NCBI GenBank assembly: GCA_947471985.1 | Contig: CANIZL010000005.1 | Coordinates: 1-64,000, forward strand | Origin: Verrucomicrobiota bacterium | GTDB taxonomy: Bacteria; Verrucomicrobiota; Verrucomicrobiia; Limisphaerales; UBA9464 | Length of the DNA stretch: 64,000 nucleotides | Direction: 5' to 3' | In this document: positions 1 to 7,880 of the stretch, piece after piece | How the letters are laid out: the number at the start of each line of letters is the position of its first letter | How positions within the stretch are numbered: the first letter of the stretch is position 1 | Program-made: the position numbers and the translations under genes | The notes under the pieces: model-generated | What the model was told of the DNA's origin: nothing | The model's input: the letters and a program-made list of their open reading frames with translations, nothing else | The model's database searches: none

Positions 1-2
1 AG

Positions 3-98
3 CGATACCGAGAGCAGGCGACCAAGAAGCTTGAGGCCCTTAGTCGAAAATTCGGCTACCGCCTCGTGAAGGAATCCGACCCAATCCCGGCAACCTGA
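3..98 (+). CDS. C-terminal fragment of an unidentified protein, cut by the window start
   Basis: An open frame runs from the first bases to a TGA at 96-98 and encodes about 31 residues, ending in a basic, helical-looking tail (KKLEALSRKFGYRLV, then ESDPIPAT). The other two forward frames hit stops earlier or look less protein-like, so this is probably the 3' end of a gene that starts before the window. Too little is present to assign a family. It lies 122 bases before the cytochrome c maturation gene on the same strand. Confidence 0.4.
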   Translation, partial: RYREQATKKLEALSRKFGYRLVKESDPIPAT

Positions 99-220
99 AT
101 CAAAGACGCCCAAGTGGCGCGAATTTGGTTCAGTTCATTGGTAGCCGCGACGGTGCCGGCACCGGAGGGCCGGCCCGACCCGGCCCGCAACCGCCAACCA
201 GAACCCCCGACGACGCTGAC

Positions 221-2239
221 ATGAAACGCTGGCTTCCCCTCGCTCTGGCCCTGATCACCGCCGCGTGGGCCTTTTCGCAATGGCGGGTTCCGGGCGGCTC
301 CTCCGACCGCGATCGGGCGATTTCCGAGTTCGGCCGCCTGCCCGTGGTGTTCAACGGGCGGATCCAACCCTTCGATTCCCTCGCCCGCAATTCCCTCACC
401 CAGATCCGCGGCAAGCAATCGGCGAACTACGAACCGTGGAAGGGAACCTTCGAGAAGCCCCAATTGGCCACCGGCACAGATTGGCTTCTGGAAGCGATGT
501 CCATGCCCGAACTCGCCAATACCCGGAAGATCTTCCGCCTCGACCACCCGGAGCTGAAGGGCCTGTTCCGCCTGCCGGCCGATGCCGATCCGGCGCGGGC
601 GGACGACGGCAAGCATTATTCCCTGAGCCAACTGCGCGTCGGCCTGGCTGAATTTCAAAACGTGGTGGAGAACGTGCCGAAGGAGTCCGCCAGCCAGACC
701 GCCTTCCAAAAGGCCGCCCTCCGTCTGCACAACGCACTGACGCTCTACCAGCGATTGCTGAACACGCTGCAGCCGATGGACGCCACCAACGCCGTCGCCG
801 AACTCGCCGCCTATCAGGCCGTCGCGCCGGCCGGAGCCGCTGCTTTCCAGGCCCGCTATTCCGGGCGGGCCTTCGATACCAATGCGTTCGCCCGAATTCT
901 GGAACCGGCCCAACGGTATATGACCATGGAAGGCGCCGATGCCCCGCTGGTGATCCCTCCCGTCACCGAAGGCGGCGCCTGGCAACGCCTGGCCGCAGCC
1001 ACGCTGGAGATTTCCCTGCCGGTGGATTTGCTGGCGCATTTCACTGGGAATAGCCCGCTCAATCCGGAGGAGGCCCGGACACGCCTGGCCGCCGTTGGTC
1101 AGCGCCCGCTCAATCCGGCCGTTCCGCGCCTGGTGGCCATGACGCTCGCCTACCGGGAATCCCGCTTCGCCGATTTCCGACGCCAGATCGCCGACTACCG
1201 CGACTTCCTCGCACCCCACCTGTCCGTGACGCTCCGAAAAGTCCAACGCGAACAGGCCTTCAATCAATGGGCGCCCTTCTATCAGGCCATGGTCATCTAT
1301 GTCCTGGCCTTCCTGGTGATCGGCGCCTTCTGGCTGACCCTGTCGGAAACCGCCCGCAAAATCGGCTGGTGGCTCATCCTCGTGGGTTATCTCATTCACT
1401 CCTCCGGACTGATCACCCGCATGGTCATTGAGGGCCGGCCTCCCGTGACCAACCTTTACAGTTCCGCGGTCTTCATCGGCTGGGGCGCGGTCGGCCTGGG
1501 TTTGGTATTGGAACGATTCTGGCGCAACGCCATCGGGCTCGCCGTGGGTTCGGTGCTGGGCTTCGCCACGTTGATCATCGCGCACGGACTATCCAAGGAC
1601 GGAGATACGATGCAGATGATGCGGGCCGTGTTGGACACCAACTTCTGGCTGGCCACCCACGTGGTCATTGTGACGCTGGGCTATGCCTCCACTTATGTGG
1701 CCGGCTTCCTCGCCATTCTGTATGTCGCCCTGGGTTGCACCACCCGTGTGGTGACGGCGGACATGGCGAAATCCCTGAGCCGCGCCGTTTATGGCATTCT
1801 TTGCTTTGCCACTCTGTTCAGTTTCGTCGGGACGGTATTGGGCGGAATTTGGGCGGATCAGAGCTGGGGGCGGTTCTGGGGCTGGGATCCCAAGGAAAAC
1901 GGGGCCCTGATCATCGTTCTCTGGAACGCGCTGATTCTCCACGCCCGCTGGGGCGGAATGGTCCGTGATCGCGGGGTCATGCTGCTGGCCTTGGTGGGCA
2001 ACATCGTCACGAGTTGGTCGTGGTTCGGTACCAATATGCTGGGAATCGGCCTGCATTCGTACGGTTTCATGGATTCCGCCTACTTCTGGTTGCTCGCCTT
2101 TGTCGCCAGTCAGCTGGCCCTGATCGCCTTGGGATTGATTCCGCAAACTTACTGGCGCAGCTGGCGGGGACGCCCTGACGGATCCGTCCCGCCCGCCTCA
2201 GCCGCGGGTCGGAAGCAACCCAGCCCGGCAACTTCCTGA
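221..2239 (+). CDS. ccsA: CcsA/ResC-type cytochrome c biogenesis membrane protein
   Basis: Predicted 672-aa inner-membrane protein of the CcmF/CcsA family, which in System II handles haem transport and its attachment to apocytochromes in the periplasm. The tryptophan-rich WWD signature is clear (WGRFWGWDP, about residues 549-557), inside a C-terminal block of about eight membrane helices that begins near residue 350. The first ~340 residues follow a signal-anchor-like helix and form a long hydrophilic region, larger than in the shortest CcsA proteins. ATG at 221 is preferred over an earlier start at 125 because it gives a clean N-terminal helix (MKRWLPLALALITAAW). No ResB/CcsB partner is visible in the window. 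The position just before a multihaem cytochrome cluster fits a role in maturing those cytochromes; the link is inferred from order only. Confidence 0.88.
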   Translation: MKRWLPLALALITAAWAFSQWRVPGGSSDRDRAISEFGRLPVVFNGRIQPFDSLARNSLTQIRGKQSANYEPWKGTFEKPQLATGTDWLLEAMSMPELANTRKIFRLDHPELKGLFRLPADADPARADDGKHYSLSQLRVGLAEFQNVVENVPKESASQTAFQKAALRLHNALTLYQRLLNTLQPMDATNAVAELAAYQAVAPAGAAAFQARYSGRAFDTNAFARILEPAQRYMTMEGADAPLVIPPVTEGGAWQRLAAATLEISLPVDLLAHFTGNSPLNPEEARTRLAAVGQRPLNPAVPRLVAMTLAYRESRFADFRRQIADYRDFLAPHLSVTLRKVQREQAFNQWAPFYQAMVIYVLAFLVIGAFWLTLSETARKIGWWLILVGYLIHSSGLITRMVIEGRPPVTNLYSSAVFIGWGAVGLGLVLERFWRNAIGLAVGSVLGFATLIIAHGLSKDGDTMQMMRAVLDTNFWLATHVVIVTLGYASTYVAGFLAILYVALGCTTRVVTADMAKSLSRAVYGILCFATLFSFVGTVLGGIWADQSWGRFWGWDPKENGALIIVLWNALILHARWGGMVRDRGVMLLALVGNIVTSWSWFGTNMLGIGLHSYGFMDSAYFWLLAFVASQLALIALGLIPQTYWRSWRGRPDGSVPPASAAGRKQPSPATS

Positions 2240-2676
2240 TCCGGTCAGGAATTCCGTCGGCACGCACCGCCAAACGACTTCCGAGCGGTCAGCCTTAAGG
2301 TTGGGCACAACTCCCTTGGGAATCCGCTCCCCTGCGGACTCCCGCTCCCGGCCCATTGGCCCTGCCCCACCGCACGGTTTCGGGATTGCGTCAACCGCTC
2401 CCCACCCCTCGCACCGCAATCCGCGAGCGGACAATTCTTGCGTCACCGCAACGGCTTTTCGTCGCGAAAGTGGTTACCAACTAATCCCCAAACAGTTACC
2501 CGACCAGCCAGGAAACTGTACCGCCCTCGCCATCCGCCTGGGGAACCTCCCCAAGCCAAAAAAGGGTTATCGGTTGCCAAATAATGTCAGCCGTCGGCGC
2601 AACCCCGCCGTGTACGGTCGGTACGCATGCAAAATCAGCCATGCTTAGAACCGAGGAACGGCCCTCTTGTTGAATC
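2240..2676. other. Intergenic region before the cytochrome cluster
   Basis: A 437-base gap. A small imperfect-terminator-like hairpin overlaps the ccsA stop (TTCCTGA at 2233-2239 with TCAGGAA at 2245-2251) but has no T run. The last ~100 bases before the multihaem gene are richer in A/T and are the likely promoter region; I cannot point to convincing -35/-10 boxes. A 115-codon open frame here has no protein-like features. Confidence 0.5.
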
Positions 2677-3447
2677 ATGAAAACAAAACCTCTCACAATA
2701 CTCGGTGCCCTTGGCGCGATCCTTCTGGTCATCAACGTGGTTTCGTGCAGTACCGTGACCCGAACCGTGAACCTTCCGCCGGAAATCCCCGGCGCGACCT
2801 TCATGGGATCCCAGAGCTGTGCCGAATGTCACGCCGAAAAGAACAAGCACTTTGCCGGTTCGGATCATGCCCGTCTGAAGGCTCAGGGCGCGAACGCCGA
2901 GAACGTCGGATGCGAATCATGCCACGGCCCGGCCAGCGTCCATATCAAGTCCGGCGGCGCGGCCCGCACCATCATCAATCCGCGCCAATCCCCCGAGACC
3001 TGCTACCAATGCCATCTCGACAAGCGCGGCTCCTTCAACACGGCCCATCATCATCCCCTGCAAGAGGGCAAGGTCAGCTGCGGCGACTGCCATAACCCCC
3101 ACGAAGGACGGGCAGTGAAGGGCGGCGGGACTTCCATGGCGGCCGCGAACGAAACCTGCTTCAAATGCCATACGGCCCAACGCGGTCCGTTCGTCTTCGA
3201 GCACGAAGCCCTCCGCGAAGGCTGCACCAGCTGCCACTCGCCCCACGGCTCCGTCAATCAACGGATGCTCACCGAGCGGAACCAAATCCTTTGCCTCAAG
3301 TGCCATATGCAAACCCAGGTGGCACCCGGAAAGATCATCATCGGCGGTCACGAACACACGGACGACCTGCCGCGCGGCACCTGTTGGAGTGCCGGCTGCC
3401 ATGAAGCCGTGCACGGGTCCCAGATCAATCGCTCACTTCGTTTCTAA
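2677..3447 (+). CDS. DmsE/MtrA-like multihaem c-type cytochrome, predicted lipoprotein, eight haem sites
   Basis: 256-aa protein with a short hydrophobic leader ending in a lipobox-like VVSC (Cys24), so probably a lipid-anchored periplasmic or outer-membrane-associated protein. Seven CXXCH haem motifs are present (CAECH at 48-52, then CESCH, CYQCH, CGDCH, CFKCH, CTSCH, CLKCH), plus a C-terminal CWSAGCH that matches a CX4CH variant. Family relatives (DmsE, MtrA, PioA) are usually decahaem proteins plugged into an MtrB/PioB barrel to form a transmembrane wire; this one has about eight sites. The next gene, 10 bases downstream, encodes such a barrel, which supports an MtrA-like role. Direction of electron flow (metal/oxidant reduction or Fe(II) oxidation) cannot be told from sequence. 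Confidence 0.88.
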   Translation: MKTKPLTILGALGAILLVINVVSCSTVTRTVNLPPEIPGATFMGSQSCAECHAEKNKHFAGSDHARLKAQGANAENVGCESCHGPASVHIKSGGAARTIINPRQSPETCYQCHLDKRGSFNTAHHHPLQEGKVSCGDCHNPHEGRAVKGGGTSMAAANETCFKCHTAQRGPFVFEHEALREGCTSCHSPHGSVNQRMLTERNQILCLKCHMQTQVAPGKIIIGGHEHTDDLPRGTCWSAGCHEAVHGSQINRSLRF

Positions 3448-3457
3448 CCCTTAACCC

Positions 3458-5590
3458 TTGAAAGCCGTGAAAACTAATCACGTCGTAGGAACTCCGGGCC
3501 GCCTATTGGCCGGCACGAGTGCACTGCTGCTGGGGGCCTGTCTGGCCGGAGCCCTCTCCGCAAGAGCAGCCGATGCCCCCAAACCATCCGCCCCCGGTGA
3601 CGCCGCCAGCGACGCCGACGACGCGGAATTGCTCAATTGGGTGCAGTTCGGTGTGGGCGGAAACTTCATCTCGGGCGACAAGGCCCAGTTCCAAACCCAA
3701 AAAGGCCTGCCCTCCGGCGCCTTCGGGGGCCTCGAGGGCTTCCACTTCGAGTCGCCCGTCGACAAGAAAGGCCTCTTCACCGCGGACGGCCGCGGCATGT
3801 TCGACAACCATGACTATTCGATCAAACTCGAATTGTCCCACCCCGACAAAGGCTTCATCCGCGCGGGCTACAGCCAATACCGGGTCTACTATGATGGAAT
3901 TGGCGGTTATCTCCCCTCCAATGGCCTGATTTTCCCGGGCCTCTTCGACAACCGCTTGGCCGTCGACCGCGCCCACACCTTCTTCGAAGCCGGACTCACG
4001 TTGCCCGATAAACCGGTCATCACCTTCCGGTATGATCTGGATACCCGCGACGGACTGAAGGACACGACCAGCTGGGGCCAATCCACCTTGACGCCCAAGA
4101 GCGTCCAAAAGAAGATCGTCCCCGGCTTCCGTGACCTGGACGAAACCCGCCATACCTTCTCGCTCGACGTCAAGCACGCCATCGGTAACACCGAGTTCGG
4201 TTTGGGCGGGCGCTACGAAATCCAGGCCAATGATGATCTAAAAACCATCTACCAACAACCCACGCAGGGGACAACTGCCCGCACCCTGAACCAGGCGGAG
4301 GGTGTGCACGCGGACATCGCCAATGCCCACGCGTACACGGATACCAAGCTGAACGACAAGTGGGAGTTCACCACCGGGTATTCCTTCAGCACCCTGCATT
4401 CCGTGCTGTCCGGCAGCCGTTACAATAAGGCGATCGTCACGCCGCTGTCCGCCACGGATACCCGTTTCGCCAATCTCGCCGGCGGCTCGGACCTCAACCA
4501 ATACGTGATGAATCTGAACCTCATGTACAGTCCGAGCACGAACTGGTTCATCATCCCGTCCGTGCGTGTGGAAAAGGAGGATTTGACCGGCAGCGCCACC
4601 GACAATGTGGTGACCGGGACGGCGACGCCCGTGGTTTCGCCCGCCACCCAGTTTGCCAACAATGACAAGGGATCCCTTTACGTCACGGAGGCCCTCGATC
4701 TCCGCTACGTGGGCATCACCAACTGGGCCTTTTATACCCGGGTGGAATTCTCGGAAGATCGCTCGGACCTCAGCGAACAATTCGGCACCAACATCACCAA
4801 GGCGGCCACCATCTTCCGCGACACGGAATGGAACCGCTTGCTCCAAAAGTACACCATCGGCGCGAATTGGTATCCGATCCGCAAAGCCAACTTTGGCGCC
4901 CAATACTACCACCGGATCTCGGACAACGACTACCACAACACCTTGGATTCCACGTCGAATCTCGGCACCAGTGGGGATCGCTTCCCGGGCTATCTCGGAG
5001 CGCAAAACTTTGATGTGGATGACGTCAATTTCCGGATGACGCTGCGCCCGCTGCCCTTGCTGACATTGGTCACCCGCTATGACTACCAACTCAGCACGGC
5101 GTATACGCAACCGGATCTCCTGGCCGGCATCGAAAGCGCCCGGAACCAACGCCACCTCATCGGCCAAACCATCTCCTGGACGCCGCTGAACTGGCTCGCC
5201 GTGCAAGCCAACGGCAACTACGTCCGGTCCACCACTCACAGTCCGGTGGAGGATCTGACCGGAGCCATGACGGGCGTCGTCCTCTCCGCGCCCAACAACT
5301 ACTGGACCGCCGGGCTCACCCTCGGCTTTGTGCTCGACGACAAGACGGACCTGCAAACCAGCTATTCCTACTATCGCGCCAACAACTACGTGGACAACTC
5401 GCTGGTGGGCCTGCCCTACGGCGCCGGCGCCCGGCAACACGAGGTGGGCGTGACCCTGACCCGTCGGATCTCCCGCAGCATGCGCTGGAATCTCCAATAT
5501 GCGTTCTCCAGCTATCACGATGAAACCTCCGGCGGCGCCCTGAACTACGAGGCCCACGGAATTCTCTCCTCCCTGCAATACCGCTTCTAA
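3458..5590 (+). CDS. MtrB/PioB-family outer-membrane beta-barrel of the porin-cytochrome complex
   Basis: 710-aa exported protein. A signal peptide is followed by an ARA-like cleavage site before Ala-Asp-Ala-Pro. The rest is a long series of alternating, aromatic-girdled amphipathic strands with short turns, ending in LQYRF with a C-terminal Phe, the usual BAM signal of outer-membrane barrels. Length and context match MtrB/PioB barrels, which sheathe the multihaem cytochrome. The N-terminal CXXC pair reported in some metal-reducer MtrB proteins is absent. The start is TTG at 3458 or GTG at 3467; both give a workable signal peptide. It follows the octahaem gene by 10 bases, so the two are probably co-transcribed and co-assembled. 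Confidence 0.85.
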   Translation: MKAVKTNHVVGTPGRLLAGTSALLLGACLAGALSARAADAPKPSAPGDAASDADDAELLNWVQFGVGGNFISGDKAQFQTQKGLPSGAFGGLEGFHFESPVDKKGLFTADGRGMFDNHDYSIKLELSHPDKGFIRAGYSQYRVYYDGIGGYLPSNGLIFPGLFDNRLAVDRAHTFFEAGLTLPDKPVITFRYDLDTRDGLKDTTSWGQSTLTPKSVQKKIVPGFRDLDETRHTFSLDVKHAIGNTEFGLGGRYEIQANDDLKTIYQQPTQGTTARTLNQAEGVHADIANAHAYTDTKLNDKWEFTTGYSFSTLHSVLSGSRYNKAIVTPLSATDTRFANLAGGSDLNQYVMNLNLMYSPSTNWFIIPSVRVEKEDLTGSATDNVVTGTATPVVSPATQFANNDKGSLYVTEALDLRYVGITNWAFYTRVEFSEDRSDLSEQFGTNITKAATIFRDTEWNRLLQKYTIGANWYPIRKANFGAQYYHRISDNDYHNTLDSTSNLGTSGDRFPGYLGAQNFDVDDVNFRMTLRPLPLLTLVTRYDYQLSTAYTQPDLLAGIESARNQRHLIGQTISWTPLNWLAVQANGNYVRSTTHSPVEDLTGAMTGVVLSAPNNYWTAGLTLGFVLDDKTDLQTSYSYYRANNYVDNSLVGLPYGAGARQHEVGVTLTRRISRSMRWNLQYAFSSYHDETSGGALNYEAHGILSSLQYRF

Positions 5591-5625
5591 AAGCGAAGGC
5601 TTTTCCACAGCACCCGTTCAATCCT

Positions 5626-5982
5626 ATGAAATTCCTGTTATTCTCAAACCCTCTGGTGAAACCCCTGCTCCTCGCGGCCGCCCTGGCGCCCGCCGCCCTC
5701 GCCGCGGATGCGAAGGAGAACTGGAACACCCACTGCATGGCCTGCCACGGCAAGGATGGCAAAGGCCAGACCAAGGCGGGCCGGATGGCCGGTGTGAAGG
5801 ATCAGTCCGATGCTGCTTATCAGGCCAGCCTGACTGACGAAAAGATGCTAACCTCCATCAAGGAAGGTGTGAAGGAAGGTGTGAAGGAAGGTGGCAAAGA
5901 GAAGATGAAACCCTTCAAGGACAAGCTGTCCGACGATGAGATCAAGGCACTGATCGCCCAGATCCGTTCCTTCAAGAAGTAG
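5626..5982 (+). CDS. Small periplasmic monohaem cytochrome c
   Basis: 118-aa class I cytochrome c with an N-terminal signal peptide (leader rich in Leu/Ala ending near LAADA) and one haem motif, CMACH. A Met in the C-terminal half could be the axial ligand, as expected for this fold, and the final helix (DDEIKALIAQIRSFKK) is typical. It lies 35 bases after the barrel gene. The likely role is as a soluble electron shuttle between the inner-membrane module and the octahaem/barrel complex. It carries a short tandem repeat, KEGVKEGVKEGGKE, encoded by near-perfect 12-base repeats. No downstream gene overlaps, and a strong hairpin follows at 6040-6076. Confidence 0.9.
   Translation: MKFLLFSNPLVKPLLLAAALAPAALAADAKENWNTHCMACHGKDGKGQTKAGRMAGVKDQSDAAYQASLTDEKMLTSIKEGVKEGVKEGGKEKMKPFKDKLSDDEIKALIAQIRSFKK
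5865..5895 (+). repeat. 12-base tandem repeat inside the cytochrome c gene
   Basis: About two and a half copies of a 12-base unit (GTGAAGGAAGGT) occur in phase with the reading frame and encode Val-Lys-Glu-Gly. Copy-number change would insert or delete four residues without shifting frame. The repeat sits on the surface-lysine-rich part of the cytochrome, before the C-terminal helix. Confidence 0.75.
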
Positions 5983-6039
5983 TTTTCGGTAGTCGGTACT
6001 GTCGGGCCGCATCACTCACAGTTCCTCGAGGATCGGTCC

Positions 6040-6076
6040 CCCGGACGGAGTGCCCAATCAGGGCATTCCGCCCGGG
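6040..6076 (+). terminator. Strong inverted repeat after the small cytochrome gene
   Basis: A 16-base stem with one mismatch and one G-T wobble, around a five-base AATCA loop, lies 58 bases after the cytochrome stop. There is no T run after it, so it may act as a processing or stability hairpin, or a partial terminator that separates the outer-membrane genes from the inner-membrane genes starting at 6251, more than as a classical intrinsic terminator. Confidence 0.45.
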
Positions 6077-6250
6077 ATCAGATCGGGCGATCCATACGTC
6101 CTCCCCCCAAGCCCCTGCTCCGGCTGGCGGCTACCCGGATTTTAAAAAATCACACATCTTGCGCAGAGCAGAGCAGAAAAAGGTGACCTTTATGCAAGGT
6201 GCGGTGAGCCAGACCCAGATGCAGCAACGACAGATATAGGGAAGTTGAAT

Positions 6251-6895
6251 ATGAACACGAACGCTAAAGAATCCCTCGTCATGACGGGCTTGGCTGTTGG
6301 GTTCTTCGGGTTGGCGGGTGCGTTCGCCCTCACGTTGTGGGCCAAGCCCCTCGAACCGGTCGTGAATCCCCCCACCCCACCGGACTTCACCAACACCGCC
6401 ACGGTCCGCCAATCCCCCGCAGAAATCTATCGCACTGAGGGCGATACGTCGGGGTTCTCCTGTTACTCGTGTCACGACGCGAAGAAAAAACTGGAGATCC
6501 ACCTGGACACCAACGGCGAGGCGATTCTAGCCGAACCGCACAAGGATCTCGTCATGCGGCACGGGCGGAAGAATCGCAACGATTACTGCTTCAACTGCCA
6601 CGACGCCAAAAACCTCGAACAACTTCGGGTGAACGAGGGACAAACGTTCAAGCTCACCGAAGGAAATCGGCTGTGTGGAAGCTGCCACGGCCCAACCTAT
6701 CGGGATTGGGAACGGGGCGTCCATGGGCGGATGCAGGGCTTCTGGGATCTCAGCCGCGGTGCGAGCGCGAAATCCGACTGTACGTCCTGTCACGATCCGC
6801 ACGCCCCTTCTTTTCCCCCCATCAAACCCGGTCCGCGGCCTCACGCACTCCATCCCGAACCCGCCGCCGGCGAAACTCCCAAACACACTCCCTGA
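6251..6895 (+). CDS. Membrane-anchored tetrahaem c-type cytochrome
   Basis: 214-aa protein with an uncleaved-looking N-terminal helix (LVMTGLAVGFFGLAGAFALT) followed by a Pro-rich linker and a periplasmic domain with four haem motifs: CYSCH, CFNCH, CGSCH and CTSCH. Extra His residues between them could be distal ligands, as in bis-His multihaem proteins. ATG at 6251 is preferred over an in-frame TTG six bases earlier; an AGGG sits about 10 bases upstream of it. The stop is one base before the Fe-S protein ATG, so these are translationally linked. The likely role is to accept electrons from the Fe-S/NrfD module and pass them to periplasmic cytochromes. It resembles the haem subunits of alternative complex III-type or Nrf/Ttr-type modules in arrangement, not clearly in sequence. 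Confidence 0.85.
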   Translation: MNTNAKESLVMTGLAVGFFGLAGAFALTLWAKPLEPVVNPPTPPDFTNTATVRQSPAEIYRTEGDTSGFSCYSCHDAKKKLEIHLDTNGEAILAEPHKDLVMRHGRKNRNDYCFNCHDAKNLEQLRVNEGQTFKLTEGNRLCGSCHGPTYRDWERGVHGRMQGFWDLSRGASAKSDCTSCHDPHAPSFPPIKPGPRPHALHPEPAAGETPKHTP

Positions 6896-6896
6896 C

Positions 6897-7880
6897 ATGG
6901 CTGATCACACCTGTAATTGTGGCGGAAATGGCGCCAATTCGTGCGCCTCCGGAAAACCCAGCACCCCCGAGAGTGGCAAGGTGGATCGGCGCAGCTTTCT
7001 CCGAAAGTCGGTGGTGATGACCGCCGGCCTGGCGGCGGTCGCGGCAAGTCTGGCCCCCCTTCGTGACCTCACCGATCTGGGATCGGTCGATCAGTTCCTG
7101 CAAAAGCATTACAAGGAACTCACGCCGGCCGAGATGGAAAAGGCGCTGGAACGGATTCGCGGGGAGGTATCCCGCCAATACGGTCTGCGCCCGCACCTGC
7201 GCGATCTCAAGCCGATGGATGGCGTGGAGTTCGTCTACTGCCTCAACCTCACCCGTTGCGTCGGCTGCCGGAAATGCGTCCACGCCTGCGTGGCGGAGAA
7301 CAACCAATCCCGCAGTCCGGAAATCCAATACATCCGCGTCGTCAAAATGCCCAACGGCACTTTCGATATGGAGCGGGGTGATCATACCTACGCACCCGAA
7401 ACCGTGCCGGAGAAGGGATTCTTCTACATGCCGGTGCAATGCCACCAATGCAAAAACCCGCCCTGCGTCAAGGTGTGTCCGGTGGACGCCACCTGGCAGG
7501 AAAAGGACGGCATCACCGTCATCGACTACAACTGGTGCATTGGTTGCCGCTATTGCGAGGCCGCCTGTCCCTATTTCGCCCGGCGCTTCAATTTTGCAAC
7601 ACCGTCCATCCCCAAGGACCAGATCAATGCGAATATGTCCTATCTCGGCAATCGCCCGCGGCAAAAAGGGGTGATGGAGAAATGCCACTTCTGCATTCAA
7701 CGGACCCGGGAGGGCAAATATCCCGCGTGCCTGGAAGTCTGTCCGACCGGTTCCCGTAAATTCGGCAACATCCTCGATCCCAACAGCGAGGTCTCCTACA
7801 TCCTCAAAAACAAGCGCGTTTTTGTGCTCAAAGAGGAGGTCGGAACCTTGCCCCGCTTCTTTTACTACTTTGACGTATGA
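6897..7880 (+). CDS. Tat-exported HybA/NrfC-like ferredoxin subunit with four Fe-S clusters
   Basis: 327-aa protein with a twin-arginine motif (RRSFLRK, about residues 32-38) ahead of a hydrophobic stretch (TAGLAAVAASLAP), so it should be exported folded. Four Cys groups follow: CVGCRKCVHAC, CHQCKNPPCVKVCP, CIGCRYCEAACP and CHFC...CLEVCP, the set expected for four [4Fe-4S] clusters in the HybA/NrfC/DmsB/PsrB family. Such subunits dock on the periplasmic face of an NrfD/PsrC membrane protein. The start at 6897 is chosen because it lies one base after the tetrahaem stop; a longer frame exists but overlaps that gene. It overlaps the NrfD gene by four bases (ATGA), indicating tight coupling. No molybdopterin catalytic subunit is next to it, so the electron partner is probably a cytochrome. 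Confidence 0.92.
   Translation: MADHTCNCGGNGANSCASGKPSTPESGKVDRRSFLRKSVVMTAGLAAVAASLAPLRDLTDLGSVDQFLQKHYKELTPAEMEKALERIRGEVSRQYGLRPHLRDLKPMDGVEFVYCLNLTRCVGCRKCVHACVAENNQSRSPEIQYIRVVKMPNGTFDMERGDHTYAPETVPEKGFFYMPVQCHQCKNPPCVKVCPVDATWQEKDGITVIDYNWCIGCRYCEAACPYFARRFNFATPSIPKDQINANMSYLGNRPRQKGVMEKCHFCIQRTREGKYPACLEVCPTGSRKFGNILDPNSEVSYILKNKRVFVLKEEVGTLPRFFYYFDV

Noticed and set aside
2301-2648. 115-codon frame upstream of the octahaem gene
   Set aside because: Pro/Arg-rich, no protein-like pattern; probably noise in a promoter region.
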